Source of the DNA: GCA-002733465 sp039969155
GTDB taxonomy: Bacteria; Pseudomonadota; Gammaproteobacteria; Enterobacterales; Kangiellaceae
Assembly: GCA_039969155.1 (NCBI GenBank)
Contig: JBDVOJ010000106.1
Coordinates: forward strand, 7,659 to 71,658
Direction: 5' to 3'
Length of the DNA: 64,000 bases
The notes below the pieces were generated by a model. The model saw only the letters and a list, made by a program, of their open reading frames with translations. It was not told the origin of the DNA and did not search any database. Below are positions 27,168 to 35,715 of this stretch, piece after piece. A program made the translations under genes and the position numbers. The number at the start of each line of letters is the position of its first letter. Position 1 is the stretch's first letter.

Positions 27168-29129
27168 ATGCATTCAAACAGCCAGACAACCCACTCAACA
27201 AGAGTCCAATTCGCAAAACACTGGTCTGTTCGTGGCTTTACCGCAACGCTTATTATTATCGCAGCATTACTTCCTGCGGCCAGCGCGCTAGGCATAAATT
27301 TTTGGCTAGATGGTTATATTGATTGGCATGAAGCAACACTAGAAATCGGAGTGGCCTGCATGACTTTAGCACTAGTTGCTTATCCAGCATTTTATCTTTT
27401 GCGTTGGGAAGCAATGCAGGCAACCCGCTGGGACGAAACTAAAGAAGACTTTCTGTTGCTAATGGATCAAGCGGTAGACATGGTCATAGTGAGCAACCCA
27501 CAAGGCCTGATCAAAGAAGTTAACCAAAAAGCTTGCGACCGGCTTGGTTATACCAAGGAAGAGTTACTCAATATGTCCACACTCGACTTGGACATCGATT
27601 GCCACTTACAACGAAGTCCAGAGTTAGTAAAATCAATTGTGAATGGTGAAGATGTATACTACGAAACTATATATCGACAGAAAAGTGGCAACAAAATTCC
27701 AGTAGAGTGCCGAGCCAGAATGGCCGGTTGGTTGGAACACCCTCATTACATAGAATTCATTTCTGATATTTCTCATCGACGAGAAGCCGAAAAAGAACTG
27801 CATCTTTCCCATGAAGCTTTAGAAAAAACGAGAAACCTGCTCGAACTAAGGATTGCACAGCACTCTAGCGAAATAAAGAAACAAAAAAAGGGAAGAAAAA
27901 TTGCTGAAAAGCAATTTGGGGCGATTCAAACCTATTTAGCCAAGTTAATTGATTCCATGCCTTCGGTACTTATTGCCATTGATAGTGAAAATCGGGTTTT
28001 ACAATGGAATAAAAAAGCAGAGGAAATGACGGGCATCGAACCAGAAGAAGCCATAGGCCGTGAATTATCGGATCTCTATCCAATGCTTGATCAAAAGATT
28101 CGACAAGCAAAAAGCTCGCGTGACTTATTAAGCCAAAATTTAACCTTTCGATTTGAGCAAGAAGTTAATCTTTCGATGCGAACTTTAGAAGTAATGCTCT
28201 ATGGCATCTACGACAATCCTGCAGAGATTAGCGGCGAAGTGATTAGAATCGATGATATCACTGAAAAACTAAAAATTGATGAAACACTGGTTCAAACAGA
28301 AAAGATGCTATCGCTGGGCGGCTTAGCCGCAGGTATGGCGCATGAAATAAATAACCCGCTCGGCGCTATTATGCAAAGCACTCAAAATATAAAACGAAGA
28401 ATTAGTAAGGATCTACCAAGAAATCATAAAGTTGCGCACGATAACAATTTAAAAGTTGATCAGATCATTGGCTATATAGAGCAACAAAGCATCGACTCAT
28501 TTTTAGATGGAATACTGGCATCAGGTGAACGCGCAGCCAATATTGTCGGCGACATGTTAAATTTTGCCAAGCCGATTGCTCCGCGTTCAAGTCAGGTTGA
28601 TTTGGTGGAAGCATTGGACGCTGCAATACGATTGTCAGCTAAAGACTATAATCAAAAAAAGCAGTTTGACTTCAGAAATATCGAAATCAGGAAAACCTAT
28701 GCACCGAATATTGGCGCGGTATTCGCCCAAAAAAATCAGCTCGAGCAGGTTTTTCTCAATCTTTTAATCAATGCTGCACAAGCACTCGCCTCTGAAAAAG
28801 ATCAGCAGAAAAAACCGCTAATAGAAATCATTCTACGCAGAGAAGGAAAGATGGCCGTTATTGAAGTAATCGATAATGGTCCTGGAATGTCAGAATCAGT
28901 AAGAAAAAGAGTGTTTGAGCCGTTTTTTACGACTAAAGATGAGAAAACGGGTACCGGGCTTGGGTTATCTGTTTCATATTTCATTATTACCGAACAACTA
29001 AGCGGTGAGCTAGCGGTCGAATCACAACAGGGTAAAGGATGTCGATTTAGTATTCGACTGCCATTGATAAAGTCATTGGACAATGCGGAAGATGATAGCC
29101 ATGACGAACAAATCGAGTTACCACTCTAA
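27168..29129 (+). CDS. Membrane PAS sensor histidine kinase
   Basis: 653 residues. Two N-terminal helices (about 27-48 and 56-78) are followed by a PAS domain (about 95-205; QAVDMVIVSNPQGLIKEVN), a coiled coil (about 205-255), a second PAS (about 260-365; IDSMPSVLIAIDSENRVLQWN), then HisKA with AAGMAHEINNPLGAI (His about 391) and an HATPase (NLLINAAQAL, DNGPGMS, GTGLGLSVSYFI). No receiver or response regulator is adjacent, so its partner is elsewhere. The NtrB-like HExxNPL box is typical of kinases partnering NtrC-type regulators, though that is inference. The start lacks a clear ribosome site. Confidence 0.9.
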   Translation: MHSNSQTTHSTRVQFAKHWSVRGFTATLIIIAALLPAASALGINFWLDGYIDWHEATLEIGVACMTLALVAYPAFYLLRWEAMQATRWDETKEDFLLLMDQAVDMVIVSNPQGLIKEVNQKACDRLGYTKEELLNMSTLDLDIDCHLQRSPELVKSIVNGEDVYYETIYRQKSGNKIPVECRARMAGWLEHPHYIEFISDISHRREAEKELHLSHEALEKTRNLLELRIAQHSSEIKKQKKGRKIAEKQFGAIQTYLAKLIDSMPSVLIAIDSENRVLQWNKKAEEMTGIEPEEAIGRELSDLYPMLDQKIRQAKSSRDLLSQNLTFRFEQEVNLSMRTLEVMLYGIYDNPAEISGEVIRIDDITEKLKIDETLVQTEKMLSLGGLAAGMAHEINNPLGAIMQSTQNIKRRISKDLPRNHKVAHDNNLKVDQIIGYIEQQSIDSFLDGILASGERAANIVGDMLNFAKPIAPRSSQVDLVEALDAAIRLSAKDYNQKKQFDFRNIEIRKTYAPNIGAVFAQKNQLEQVFLNLLINAAQALASEKDQQKKPLIEIILRREGKMAVIEVIDNGPGMSESVRKRVFEPFFTTKDEKTGTGLGLSVSYFIITEQLSGELAVESQQGKGCRFSIRLPLIKSLDNAEDDSHDEQIELPL

Positions 29130-29189
29130 TGGGTCGTTTTGTTAACACTAGAACCCATCTTAAACATTCAAGTCTGAATAACGCGCTCG

Positions 29190-29705
29190 CTATCCAAATA
29201 ATCGACGACTAGGCTTGGCATTTCGATAGATACGCCACAACAGCAATCCTATGCACCCGATAAAAAACAATAGTAACCAAGTGGGCATACTCAACCCCCA
29301 CATATCCCAGCTAACTTTTGCGCACTCACCAGATCCCTTGAGCACCACGTCAAGCAGTTCCATAAAGGGCAGTATATCGACTAGATAGTCTAATGACGGT
29401 CCGCATGCAGGAACTTCGTCCGCCGGCAGGCTCTGCAGATATGCGTGGCGGCCAGCAATACCGGCCCCTACTAGACTAGTTAGCAATCCACCAATATTGT
29501 AAAAGTAATGCCAACGACTAGCAGAGAGCGGTTTGTGAATACCGTGCACTAAGAACCATATTCCTAGCACGAACACTGCAACCCGTTGAAAAATGCAAAG
29601 CGGACACGGCTCCATTCCTTCTACATATTGAAAATAGAATGCTGCTATCAAGAGCTGATGGCATACAAATGCCATAAATAGGTTAAAACCGCGTGATTCG
29701 AACAT
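29190..29705 (-). CDS. dsbB: Disulfide-bond oxidoreductase DsbB
   Basis: 171-residue inner-membrane protein with four helices. It reoxidises DsbA and passes electrons to quinone. The first periplasmic cysteine pair is the CxxC in EPCPLCIFQRVAV (about 33-36). The second pair is in VPACGPSLDY and SGECAKVSW. QR after the CxxC matches the quinone-proximal arginine region. Family length is normal. Downstream of tex on the same strand, but a terminator lies between them. Confidence 0.93.
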   Translation of the reverse strand: MFESRGFNLFMAFVCHQLLIAAFYFQYVEGMEPCPLCIFQRVAVFVLGIWFLVHGIHKPLSASRWHYFYNIGGLLTSLVGAGIAGRHAYLQSLPADEVPACGPSLDYLVDILPFMELLDVVLKGSGECAKVSWDMWGLSMPTWLLLFFIGCIGLLLWRIYRNAKPSRRLFG

Positions 29706-29830
29706 CTAAGATCCAACTAGTAGTCAATTTGATAACCTAAACAGGTTATCGGAAAAATAAAATTAGCACAACGGTGTCGCCAGCGGGAAGGGGTAAATTT
29801 ATAAGCAAGTCGGCGATTTTTACCACCCAT

Positions 29831-29855
29831 AAAAAAGCCTCAATCAAGAGGCTTA
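29831..29855 (-). terminator. Terminator downstream of tex
   Basis: Stem AAGCCTC / GAGGCTT with a short loop. On the minus strand the descending arm runs into a T-run (AAAAAA on plus at about 29831-29836). About 150 bases beyond the tex stop; the 295-base gap between dsbB and tex holds no gene. Confidence 0.7.
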
Positions 29856-30000
29856 TAAAGTTTCCAGTCTGCAGGTCCCGTTACTTCGGGCTTCTATTAT
29901 TCGCTAGCGGTCACATTTATAACAAACTGAAATTAAGCTTGCAACAATTTTTTACAAATTGGCCGATTTTTTATCTCAAATAGCGAATATTTGTTTCAAA

Positions 30001-32310
30001 CTACTTTTTGCCTTTTAGTGCGTCAGCCAGGGCTAATCCAAAGGCTGAGTTTGCTGGTGCACTGCTCTTTGCTCGTGGTTTGTGCTGCTTTGTTCGAGCA
30101 GATGCCTTAGGTCTAGATTCAGTTTTGTCGCTTTCTGCTTGTGGCCCTACCATCGATAAGCTGACACGCTTTCGTTGAACATCAACAGATATCACGTGAA
30201 CTTTTACAATATCGCCAGTTTTAACGACTTCTCTCGGGTTTGAGATAAATTTGTCACTCATCAAAGAAATATGCACCAAACCATCTTGATGGACACCGAC
30301 ATCCACAAATGCACCAAAATCAGTGACGTTTGTTACTGTACCTTCTAACGCCATATCCGGCTTCAGATCGGAAATTTTCTCAACCCCTTTCTTGAACTTG
30401 GCAGTTTTAAACTCTCCACGGGGGTCTCTACCGGGTTTTTCTAACTCTTTTAAAATATCTGAGATAGTCGGTAATCCAAAGCTATCAGATACATAGGATT
30501 TAGGGTCAATGTCACTTAAAGCCTTTGAGTTACCCATGAGAGCATCAATACCGCCTGTGATACGTTCTAACATTTTTTGCACAATTGGGTATGTCTCTGG
30601 ATGCACCCCTGAACGGTCAAGCGCGTTATCACCGTCAGTAATTCGTAAGAAGCCTGCAGCTTGCTCAAAGGCTTTCGGTCCCAAACGCTCAACTTCGCTA
30701 AGTTGCTTACGATTTACAAACCGACCGTGTTGTTCGCGATATTTAATAATGTTTTGAGCCAAGGTTTTATTCAGCCCAGAAACATGAGTCAACAATGGAG
30801 CGGATGCAGTATTAAGATCGACACCAACTGCATTTACACAATCCTCTACTACACTGCCAAGTGTTTTACTCAATTGACTTTGACTAACGTCATGCTGATA
30901 TTGGCCGACTCCAATCGCCTTTGGTTCAATCTTAACCAGTTCAGCCAGCGGATCTTGCAATCTCCGAGCAATAGATACCGAACCTCTGTAAGTCACGTCC
31001 AAATCTGGAAATTCTTCAGCTGCTAATTTTGAAGCTGAATAGACGGAAGCTCCGGCCTCACTGACGACTATTCGCTTTAAGCCAAGTTCGGGATGCTTTT
31101 TCTCTAGCTCAGCAACCAGGTTATCAGTTTCGCGAGATGCCGTTCCGTTACCAATACTGACTAACTTAACTTTAAACTGTTTGCACATGGTTGCTAACTT
31201 GGCCAAAGATTGATCCCATTGATTTTGAGGCGCATGTGGAAAGATAGTCGACTGAGTCAACAATTTGCCGGTACCGTCTACCACCACCACTTTGGTGCCT
31301 GTTCGCAGGCCAGGATCCAGCCCCATAGAGACGCAGTTACCGGCAGGTGCTGCCATTAAAAGGTCTCGCATATTGCTGGCAAAAACACCAATCGCATGGG
31401 TTTCGGCTTGCTCTCTGAGTTGCCCTAGCAACTCAGTTTCAAAAAAGCTATGCAACTTAACTCTCCAGGTCCATAGCACTACCGTCTGTAGCCAACTATC
31501 TGCAGGACGTCCTTTATCTGAAATATTGGCCTGTTTAGCAATTAAAAATTGAGCGTAATTTGACTCTTTATCGTCCTTTAGGATTTTCTCATCAACGACT
31601 AACTCGATGCTCAAAACACCTTCATTTCGACCACGAAATAAAGCCAATGCTCGATGAGAAGGAATTTTGTTCCACTTTTCAGAGTACTCGAAGTAATCAG
31701 CAAATTTTTGGCCTTCCGATTCTTTGCCGCTTAATACCGTTGACCGGATGAATGCGTTGTCTTTTAAGTAATTCCTTATCTCAGAGAGCAATTGTGCGCT
31801 TTCGGCAAACTGTTCCATTAAGATTTGCTTTGCGCCATCTAGTGCGTCCTTGGCAGATTCAATTTTTAGCTCTGGATTGAGAAAATCTGTAGCGGCATTT
31901 TCTGGATCTTGTTCTGGGTTGATTAGCAATGACTCTGCCAATGGCTGCAACCCAGCTTCACGAGCGATTTGTGCCTTTGTGCGTCGCTTAGGCTTATACG
32001 GCAGATACAAATCTTCCAGCTCACTTTTAGTTTCCGCAGATAAAATGCTCGCTTTCAATTCAGGCGTGAGTTTTTCTTGCTCATCAATACTTTTGATAAT
32101 CACCGCTCGTCGGTCTTCTAGCTCTCGTAAATAACCTAATCGCTCCTCAAGTGTTCTCATCTGAGAATCGTCAAGGCCACCGGTTGCTTCTTTTCTATAT
32201 CGAGATATAAATGGAACGCTGGCGCCTTCATCTAACAGCGAAATGGCCGCAGCGACCTGTTTTTCGTTCACAGCTAGCTCTTTCGCAATAATTTGAGCGA
32301 TTTTTGTCAT
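30001..32310 (-). CDS. tex: Tex family RNA-binding transcription accessory protein
   Basis: 769 residues, normal Tex length. The N-terminal helical region begins with VAAAISLLDEGASVPFISRYRKEATGGLDD, in consecutive short motifs. A YqgF/RuvC-like domain has LGLDPGLRTGTKVVVVDGTG-like SMGLDPGLRTGTKV (about 325-450). HhH segments carry DLNTASAPLLTHVSGLN and GRFVNRKQL, and the S1 domain is at about 650-720 (LEGTVTNVTDFGAFVDVGVH, then DGLVHIS). The tail is basic. Tex is a conserved nucleic-acid-binding protein affecting transcription. In E. coli greB and ompR-envZ lie nearby; here ompR is divergent and greB is absent. Confidence 0.96.
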   Translation of the reverse strand: MTKIAQIIAKELAVNEKQVAAAISLLDEGASVPFISRYRKEATGGLDDSQMRTLEERLGYLRELEDRRAVIIKSIDEQEKLTPELKASILSAETKSELEDLYLPYKPKRRTKAQIAREAGLQPLAESLLINPEQDPENAATDFLNPELKIESAKDALDGAKQILMEQFAESAQLLSEIRNYLKDNAFIRSTVLSGKESEGQKFADYFEYSEKWNKIPSHRALALFRGRNEGVLSIELVVDEKILKDDKESNYAQFLIAKQANISDKGRPADSWLQTVVLWTWRVKLHSFFETELLGQLREQAETHAIGVFASNMRDLLMAAPAGNCVSMGLDPGLRTGTKVVVVDGTGKLLTQSTIFPHAPQNQWDQSLAKLATMCKQFKVKLVSIGNGTASRETDNLVAELEKKHPELGLKRIVVSEAGASVYSASKLAAEEFPDLDVTYRGSVSIARRLQDPLAELVKIEPKAIGVGQYQHDVSQSQLSKTLGSVVEDCVNAVGVDLNTASAPLLTHVSGLNKTLAQNIIKYREQHGRFVNRKQLSEVERLGPKAFEQAAGFLRITDGDNALDRSGVHPETYPIVQKMLERITGGIDALMGNSKALSDIDPKSYVSDSFGLPTISDILKELEKPGRDPRGEFKTAKFKKGVEKISDLKPDMALEGTVTNVTDFGAFVDVGVHQDGLVHISLMSDKFISNPREVVKTGDIVKVHVISVDVQRKRVSLSMVGPQAESDKTESRPKASARTKQHKPRAKSSAPANSAFGLALADALKGKK

Positions 32311-32721
32311 GGGTATTCCTAATAAACAGTCTATAAATTGAGAGTTCTCGCAACTTGATTGATGCTCAAGCCGCCGTAAATGCGGTTGGCGATTATATAC
32401 AAAACAGATATCGATTGCATGACCATCATGTCAATTTGTGGATTATCTTCCACAAAAAACCTTCGGTAATTCGCCAATACCTCGAGGTGAATGTTCCTCA
32501 ATATTTAAAGATTTGCGAGGTGTTACCGCAATATTTTTAATATAGGTTATACTCTGTAACAATTCCGCAATAAAATCGCTAGGCATTTCAATCAGTTATT
32601 TATAAACTAACAGAATGACCTTGATAATGGTTTAAGTCTGACATTGAACAGTCAGATCTTAATTACCGAAAAGAACAACAGCATTTGCGCAAATTAAAAA
32701 CTCTCATTAGGAGACTATAGG
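32311..32721. promoter_or_regulatory. 411-base divergent region between tex and ompR
   Basis: No gene is supported here. A TATACT at 32548-32553 may be a -10 box for ompR without a good -35. An inverted repeat AAGTCTGAC / GTCAGA(T)CTT with loop ATTGAACA (32634-32660) sits in what would be the ompR leader and could be an operator or an mRNA hairpin. AGGAG at 32709-32713 is the ompR ribosome site. Confidence 0.45.
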
Positions 32722-33444
32722 ATGAGTGAAGAAACCCAAAAAATACTCGTTGTTGACGATGATCTTCGCTTGCGAAGCTTGCTTGAAAGATACTTCAAAG
32801 AGCAAGGCTATATCGTCAAGGCTGCTGCTGATTCAGAACAAATGGATCGTTTTCTGGAACGAGAGAACTATCACTTAATGGTCCTTGATTTGATGTTACC
32901 AGGAGAAGATGGACTCTCTATTTGTCGCAGGCTACGTGGAATGGATAATAATATTCCCATCATAATGCTGACCGCAAAAGGAGATGACGTCGACCGTATT
33001 ATTGGACTGGAATTAGGGGCCGATGACTACCTTGCTAAACCGTTTAATCCACGCGAATTATTAGCTAGAGTCAAAGCAGTACTAAGACGAAAAACCAATG
33101 AGCTGCCCGGAGCACCGAGCGGTGAAGAAAAAATGGTACAGTTTGGTGAGTTTACCCTCAACCTTGCCACTCGAGAAATGTGTAAGAACGGCGAACCTAT
33201 GACGCTAACGAGTGGTGAGTTTGCAGTGCTAAAATCTCTAGTCACAAATCCTAGACAACCTTTGTCTCGAGACAAGTTGATGAACTTAGCTAGAGGGAGA
33301 GATTATAGCGCTTTAGAGAGAAGTATCGATGTTCAAGTCTCTAGGTTACGACGCATGATTGAAGAAGACCCTGCCAAACCACGGTACCTGCAAACGGTTT
33401 GGGGGATTGGTTATGTGTTTGTGCCGGATGCTGAAGAAAACTAG
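32722..33444 (+). CDS. ompR: OmpR-type response regulator
   Basis: 240 residues. Receiver domain about 5-120 with the acidic pair VDDD, phospho-acceptor Asp in VLDLMLPGEDG (about 55), and KPF lysine (about 104). The C-terminal winged helix (about 135-235) carries FGEFTLNLATREM and RDYSALERSIDVQVSRLRRMIEEDP, with QTVWGIGYVFVP at the end. Sequence character and the position beside tex fit OmpR itself. envZ, normally the next gene, is missing: the gene after it is convergent, 15 bases away. Confidence 0.9.
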   Translation: MSEETQKILVVDDDLRLRSLLERYFKEQGYIVKAAADSEQMDRFLERENYHLMVLDLMLPGEDGLSICRRLRGMDNNIPIIMLTAKGDDVDRIIGLELGADDYLAKPFNPRELLARVKAVLRRKTNELPGAPSGEEKMVQFGEFTLNLATREMCKNGEPMTLTSGEFAVLKSLVTNPRQPLSRDKLMNLARGRDYSALERSIDVQVSRLRRMIEEDPAKPRYLQTVWGIGYVFVPDAEEN

Positions 33445-33459
33445 CTCTTATTTGTAAAA

Positions 33460-33888
33460 CTACTCGTAACGACAGGTTACGCCCGGTAACTTCCAACTTT
33501 TCGAATTGCTATCCAAAACTAAATAGCAATTCGAACTACTCTTCATTAATTTAAAACGCATCGGTTTCTGCATATCTCGTCCCTGAATATTCTGGTCTTC
33601 AACAGTTCGTCGTGCTTGCATCATAATAGTAATCGAGCTTTGCTGAATAAACGCTCTCTCGGCAATTTTGAGCTCTTGTGAACCAAACTCGTCTTTAATA
33701 ACTTGTTCAATTTGAGCGTGTGAAGACTGATCGACAGATTCCAAAAGCGCCGGTTTCAGTTTTTCTTCAGTAATCGATTGACAGCCAGCCATGATTAAAC
33801 CGGATAAGCACGTTATCCCAGCCCGACCTAACAACTTCGAAACTATCGTCCGAACAACTTTGCGGCACATATTGACTTTCAACGTCAT
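33460..33888 (-). CDS. Putative lipoprotein, unknown
   Basis: At most 142 residues, with the lipobox LIMAGC around residue 36. ATG 33888 touches the GGAG directly, so TTG 33882 (six-base spacing) or ATG 33870 may be the true start and would give a shorter, more normal signal. The mature part has a Cys pair (NCYLVLDSNSK and GVTCRYE) that could form a disulfide. I recognise no family. Only four bases separate it from the S41 protease gene, so they are probably co-transcribed. Confidence 0.65.
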   Translation of the reverse strand: MTLKVNMCRKVVRTIVSKLLGRAGITCLSGLIMAGCQSITEEKLKPALLESVDQSSHAQIEQVIKDEFGSQELKIAERAFIQQSSITIMMQARRTVEDQNIQGRDMQKPMRFKLMKSSSNCYLVLDSNSKSWKLPGVTCRYE

Positions 33889-33892
33889 CTCC

Positions 33893-35476
33893 TCAACGAA
33901 GTAAAATACGGTTATTCATAAGTAACGTTTCCACTCGATTATCACGCACTTCCAAATTTGAGTTGGATTTATTGGAAACCTGTTTAACCCCTTTTGCCGA
34001 AGGAGTCGGACAGGTTCCTGTTTCGCGATAGTCTAAAGCCGCCTTAAACTGCGCCTCGTTAGGATCTCCCAACGCAAAGTCATAGTCGTCTGCTACCGAA
34101 CAACCCGGTACAACAACGCCAACGGTGTCAGCTGTATTCGCGGGCGAAAACCCATCAGAAAAATCACCAAAGCCTTTGTCATTTTCCCCGCTAAATTGAA
34201 CCGTAAAATAAGTCGTTCCACAGTTATCGGTAGGATAGAAACCATAAGGTTTTCCGCATGTAGTCGAACCTATTAGTATCACTTCGATGTCAATTCCTCT
34301 AAGACCGTTAATAATTGCCTCACTTGCGGAGCAAGTACCATCAGTAGAAAGAATGAAAACGCGTTGTAAATCTAAAGTAGGTAAGCTCTGCCCTGAATCA
34401 ACCGAAAAACCCAAAGAGGTCGTATAAAACGGAGTTGGGGATAAGCTATTTCCAGTGACAGGGTTTACTGTTGGATGCTGGTCGTTAAATACGAGGTTAT
34501 CAAAATTCTTTCCACTAGTTGGTTGGTCACCAGCGATCATAAATGCCAACTGACTAGCAATAGCTAATAGCCCGCCACCATTGTATCTAAGGTCTAAGAC
34601 CAAGTCGCTGATGTTTTCATTGGCAAGTTCAGTGACAGCATCAATTAATTGAGACTCTGCCGTAGCGATATGGGTAGAAAACATCATATAACCCACTTTG
34701 CCAGTATTAGTATCTATGGTTTGAGTATATTGCACTGGCGAGGCGGTAATTTCTGCGGAAACTAGAGTCGCCGTTTGAGTGACGGTTTCACCGACCGGCC
34801 TAAAGACAAACTCATGAGATTCCCCAACATCACTCGGAAACAGTGCCGCATTTAGAATATCCACACTTGCTTGGTCACCAGCATTAACAACATCAACCCC
34901 ATCTATTTCCACTAATTCTGCACCTCGCATCATGCCCGCTTGAGTTGCTGGGGTGTTTGGTTCGGTAAAAGCAATGACTATTTGACGAGGCGGAGCTCCA
35001 CGAATAATCGCAAATTCTGCTCCATAACCGGCTGAAACACCAGCTTGGACAATCTGCTGCCATTCTGCTGAATCTCGGGTAAAGTGAAATTTATCCTTTG
35101 GTTGGCCCGATGGTGAAAGCTCATTGGTCTTCAAAATAGCGAAGTAATCTAAAGTATCAGAAAAACCAGCCGGGTTTACATCCTCTATTTCGTCATACCA
35201 AAGATAAGTGTTATTGCTCCAAGAGCGTAACCAATGATTTTCATGCAAAGTCGTTCCGGGTCGGTCTGCATAGGCTCGGTTTGTTGCAGGATCAGTCCCC
35301 GTTCTAGGCACCTGACAAAGATTTTTAAATTCAGATTCATCTTCAAAAACGTTTGCAGCCCAGGTTGGTGGAACACTTCCATCGCCACCTTCGTCACTAC
35401 CACTACCACCGCAACCAAGCAAAAGCACGAAAAATATGGCCGCTAGCCAAAGCGTCATGAGATTCTTGAAATTCAT
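33893..35476 (-). CDS. S41-family serine protease lipoprotein with PDZ domain
   Basis: 527 residues. Lipobox LLLGC, then a Gly/Ser-rich spacer. An N-terminal cap region is followed by a PDZ-like domain (about 165-235; PNTPATQAGMMRGAELVEIDGV) and the S41 core: DLVLDLRYNGGG (about 290-301), catalytic Ser in GTCSASEAIINGLRG, and Lys in TTCGKPYGFYP. It resembles C-terminal processing peptidases of the envelope. A downstream lipoprotein is coupled to it. Substrate unknown. Confidence 0.88.
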   Translation of the reverse strand: MNFKNLMTLWLAAIFFVLLLGCGGSGSDEGGDGSVPPTWAANVFEDESEFKNLCQVPRTGTDPATNRAYADRPGTTLHENHWLRSWSNNTYLWYDEIEDVNPAGFSDTLDYFAILKTNELSPSGQPKDKFHFTRDSAEWQQIVQAGVSAGYGAEFAIIRGAPPRQIVIAFTEPNTPATQAGMMRGAELVEIDGVDVVNAGDQASVDILNAALFPSDVGESHEFVFRPVGETVTQTATLVSAEITASPVQYTQTIDTNTGKVGYMMFSTHIATAESQLIDAVTELANENISDLVLDLRYNGGGLLAIASQLAFMIAGDQPTSGKNFDNLVFNDQHPTVNPVTGNSLSPTPFYTTSLGFSVDSGQSLPTLDLQRVFILSTDGTCSASEAIINGLRGIDIEVILIGSTTCGKPYGFYPTDNCGTTYFTVQFSGENDKGFGDFSDGFSPANTADTVGVVVPGCSVADDYDFALGDPNEAQFKAALDYRETGTCPTPSAKGVKQVSNKSNSNLEVRDNRVETLLMNNRILLR

Positions 35477-35661
35477 AAAGTCTCCTATTTACAGCTGATA
35501 ATCCTAATGAGTCATCAGCTCCAATTACTAAAAAACAACGGCAAAAGCTTAATTACTTAATCATTATTATAGAACTCAAATGAAGGAGTCATCAATTTTT
35601 CAGATAAAACCGTTATTCAAAATATACGAAACATACGGGTCATATGGATTATTTCATCCAT

Positions 35662-35694
35662 AAAAAAACCGATAGAAACATCTATCGGCTTTTT
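35662..35694 (-). terminator. Terminator after the M6 protease gene
   Basis: Stem CCGATAG 35669-35675 / CTATCGG 35682-35688, loop AAACAT; on the minus strand followed by seven T. It lies about 20 bases beyond the stop of the leftward protease gene. Confidence 0.85.
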
Positions 35695-35715
35695 CGGTAG
35701 CAAAGCATCACAAAA

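Noticed and set aside
29128..29157. Inverted repeat ATGGGT...ACCCAT after the histidine kinase as terminator
   Set aside because: Only six pairs with a loop of about 20 bases and no T-run.
29774..29983. 69-codon reading frame in the dsbB-tex gap
   Set aside because: It runs through the tex terminator hairpin and has no ribosome site.
30661..31026. 121-codon plus-strand frame inside tex
   Set aside because: Antisense shadow of a well conserved coding region.
32355..32540. 61-codon reading frame in the tex-ompR gap
   Set aside because: No ribosome site, no homology recognised, and low-complexity intergenic character.
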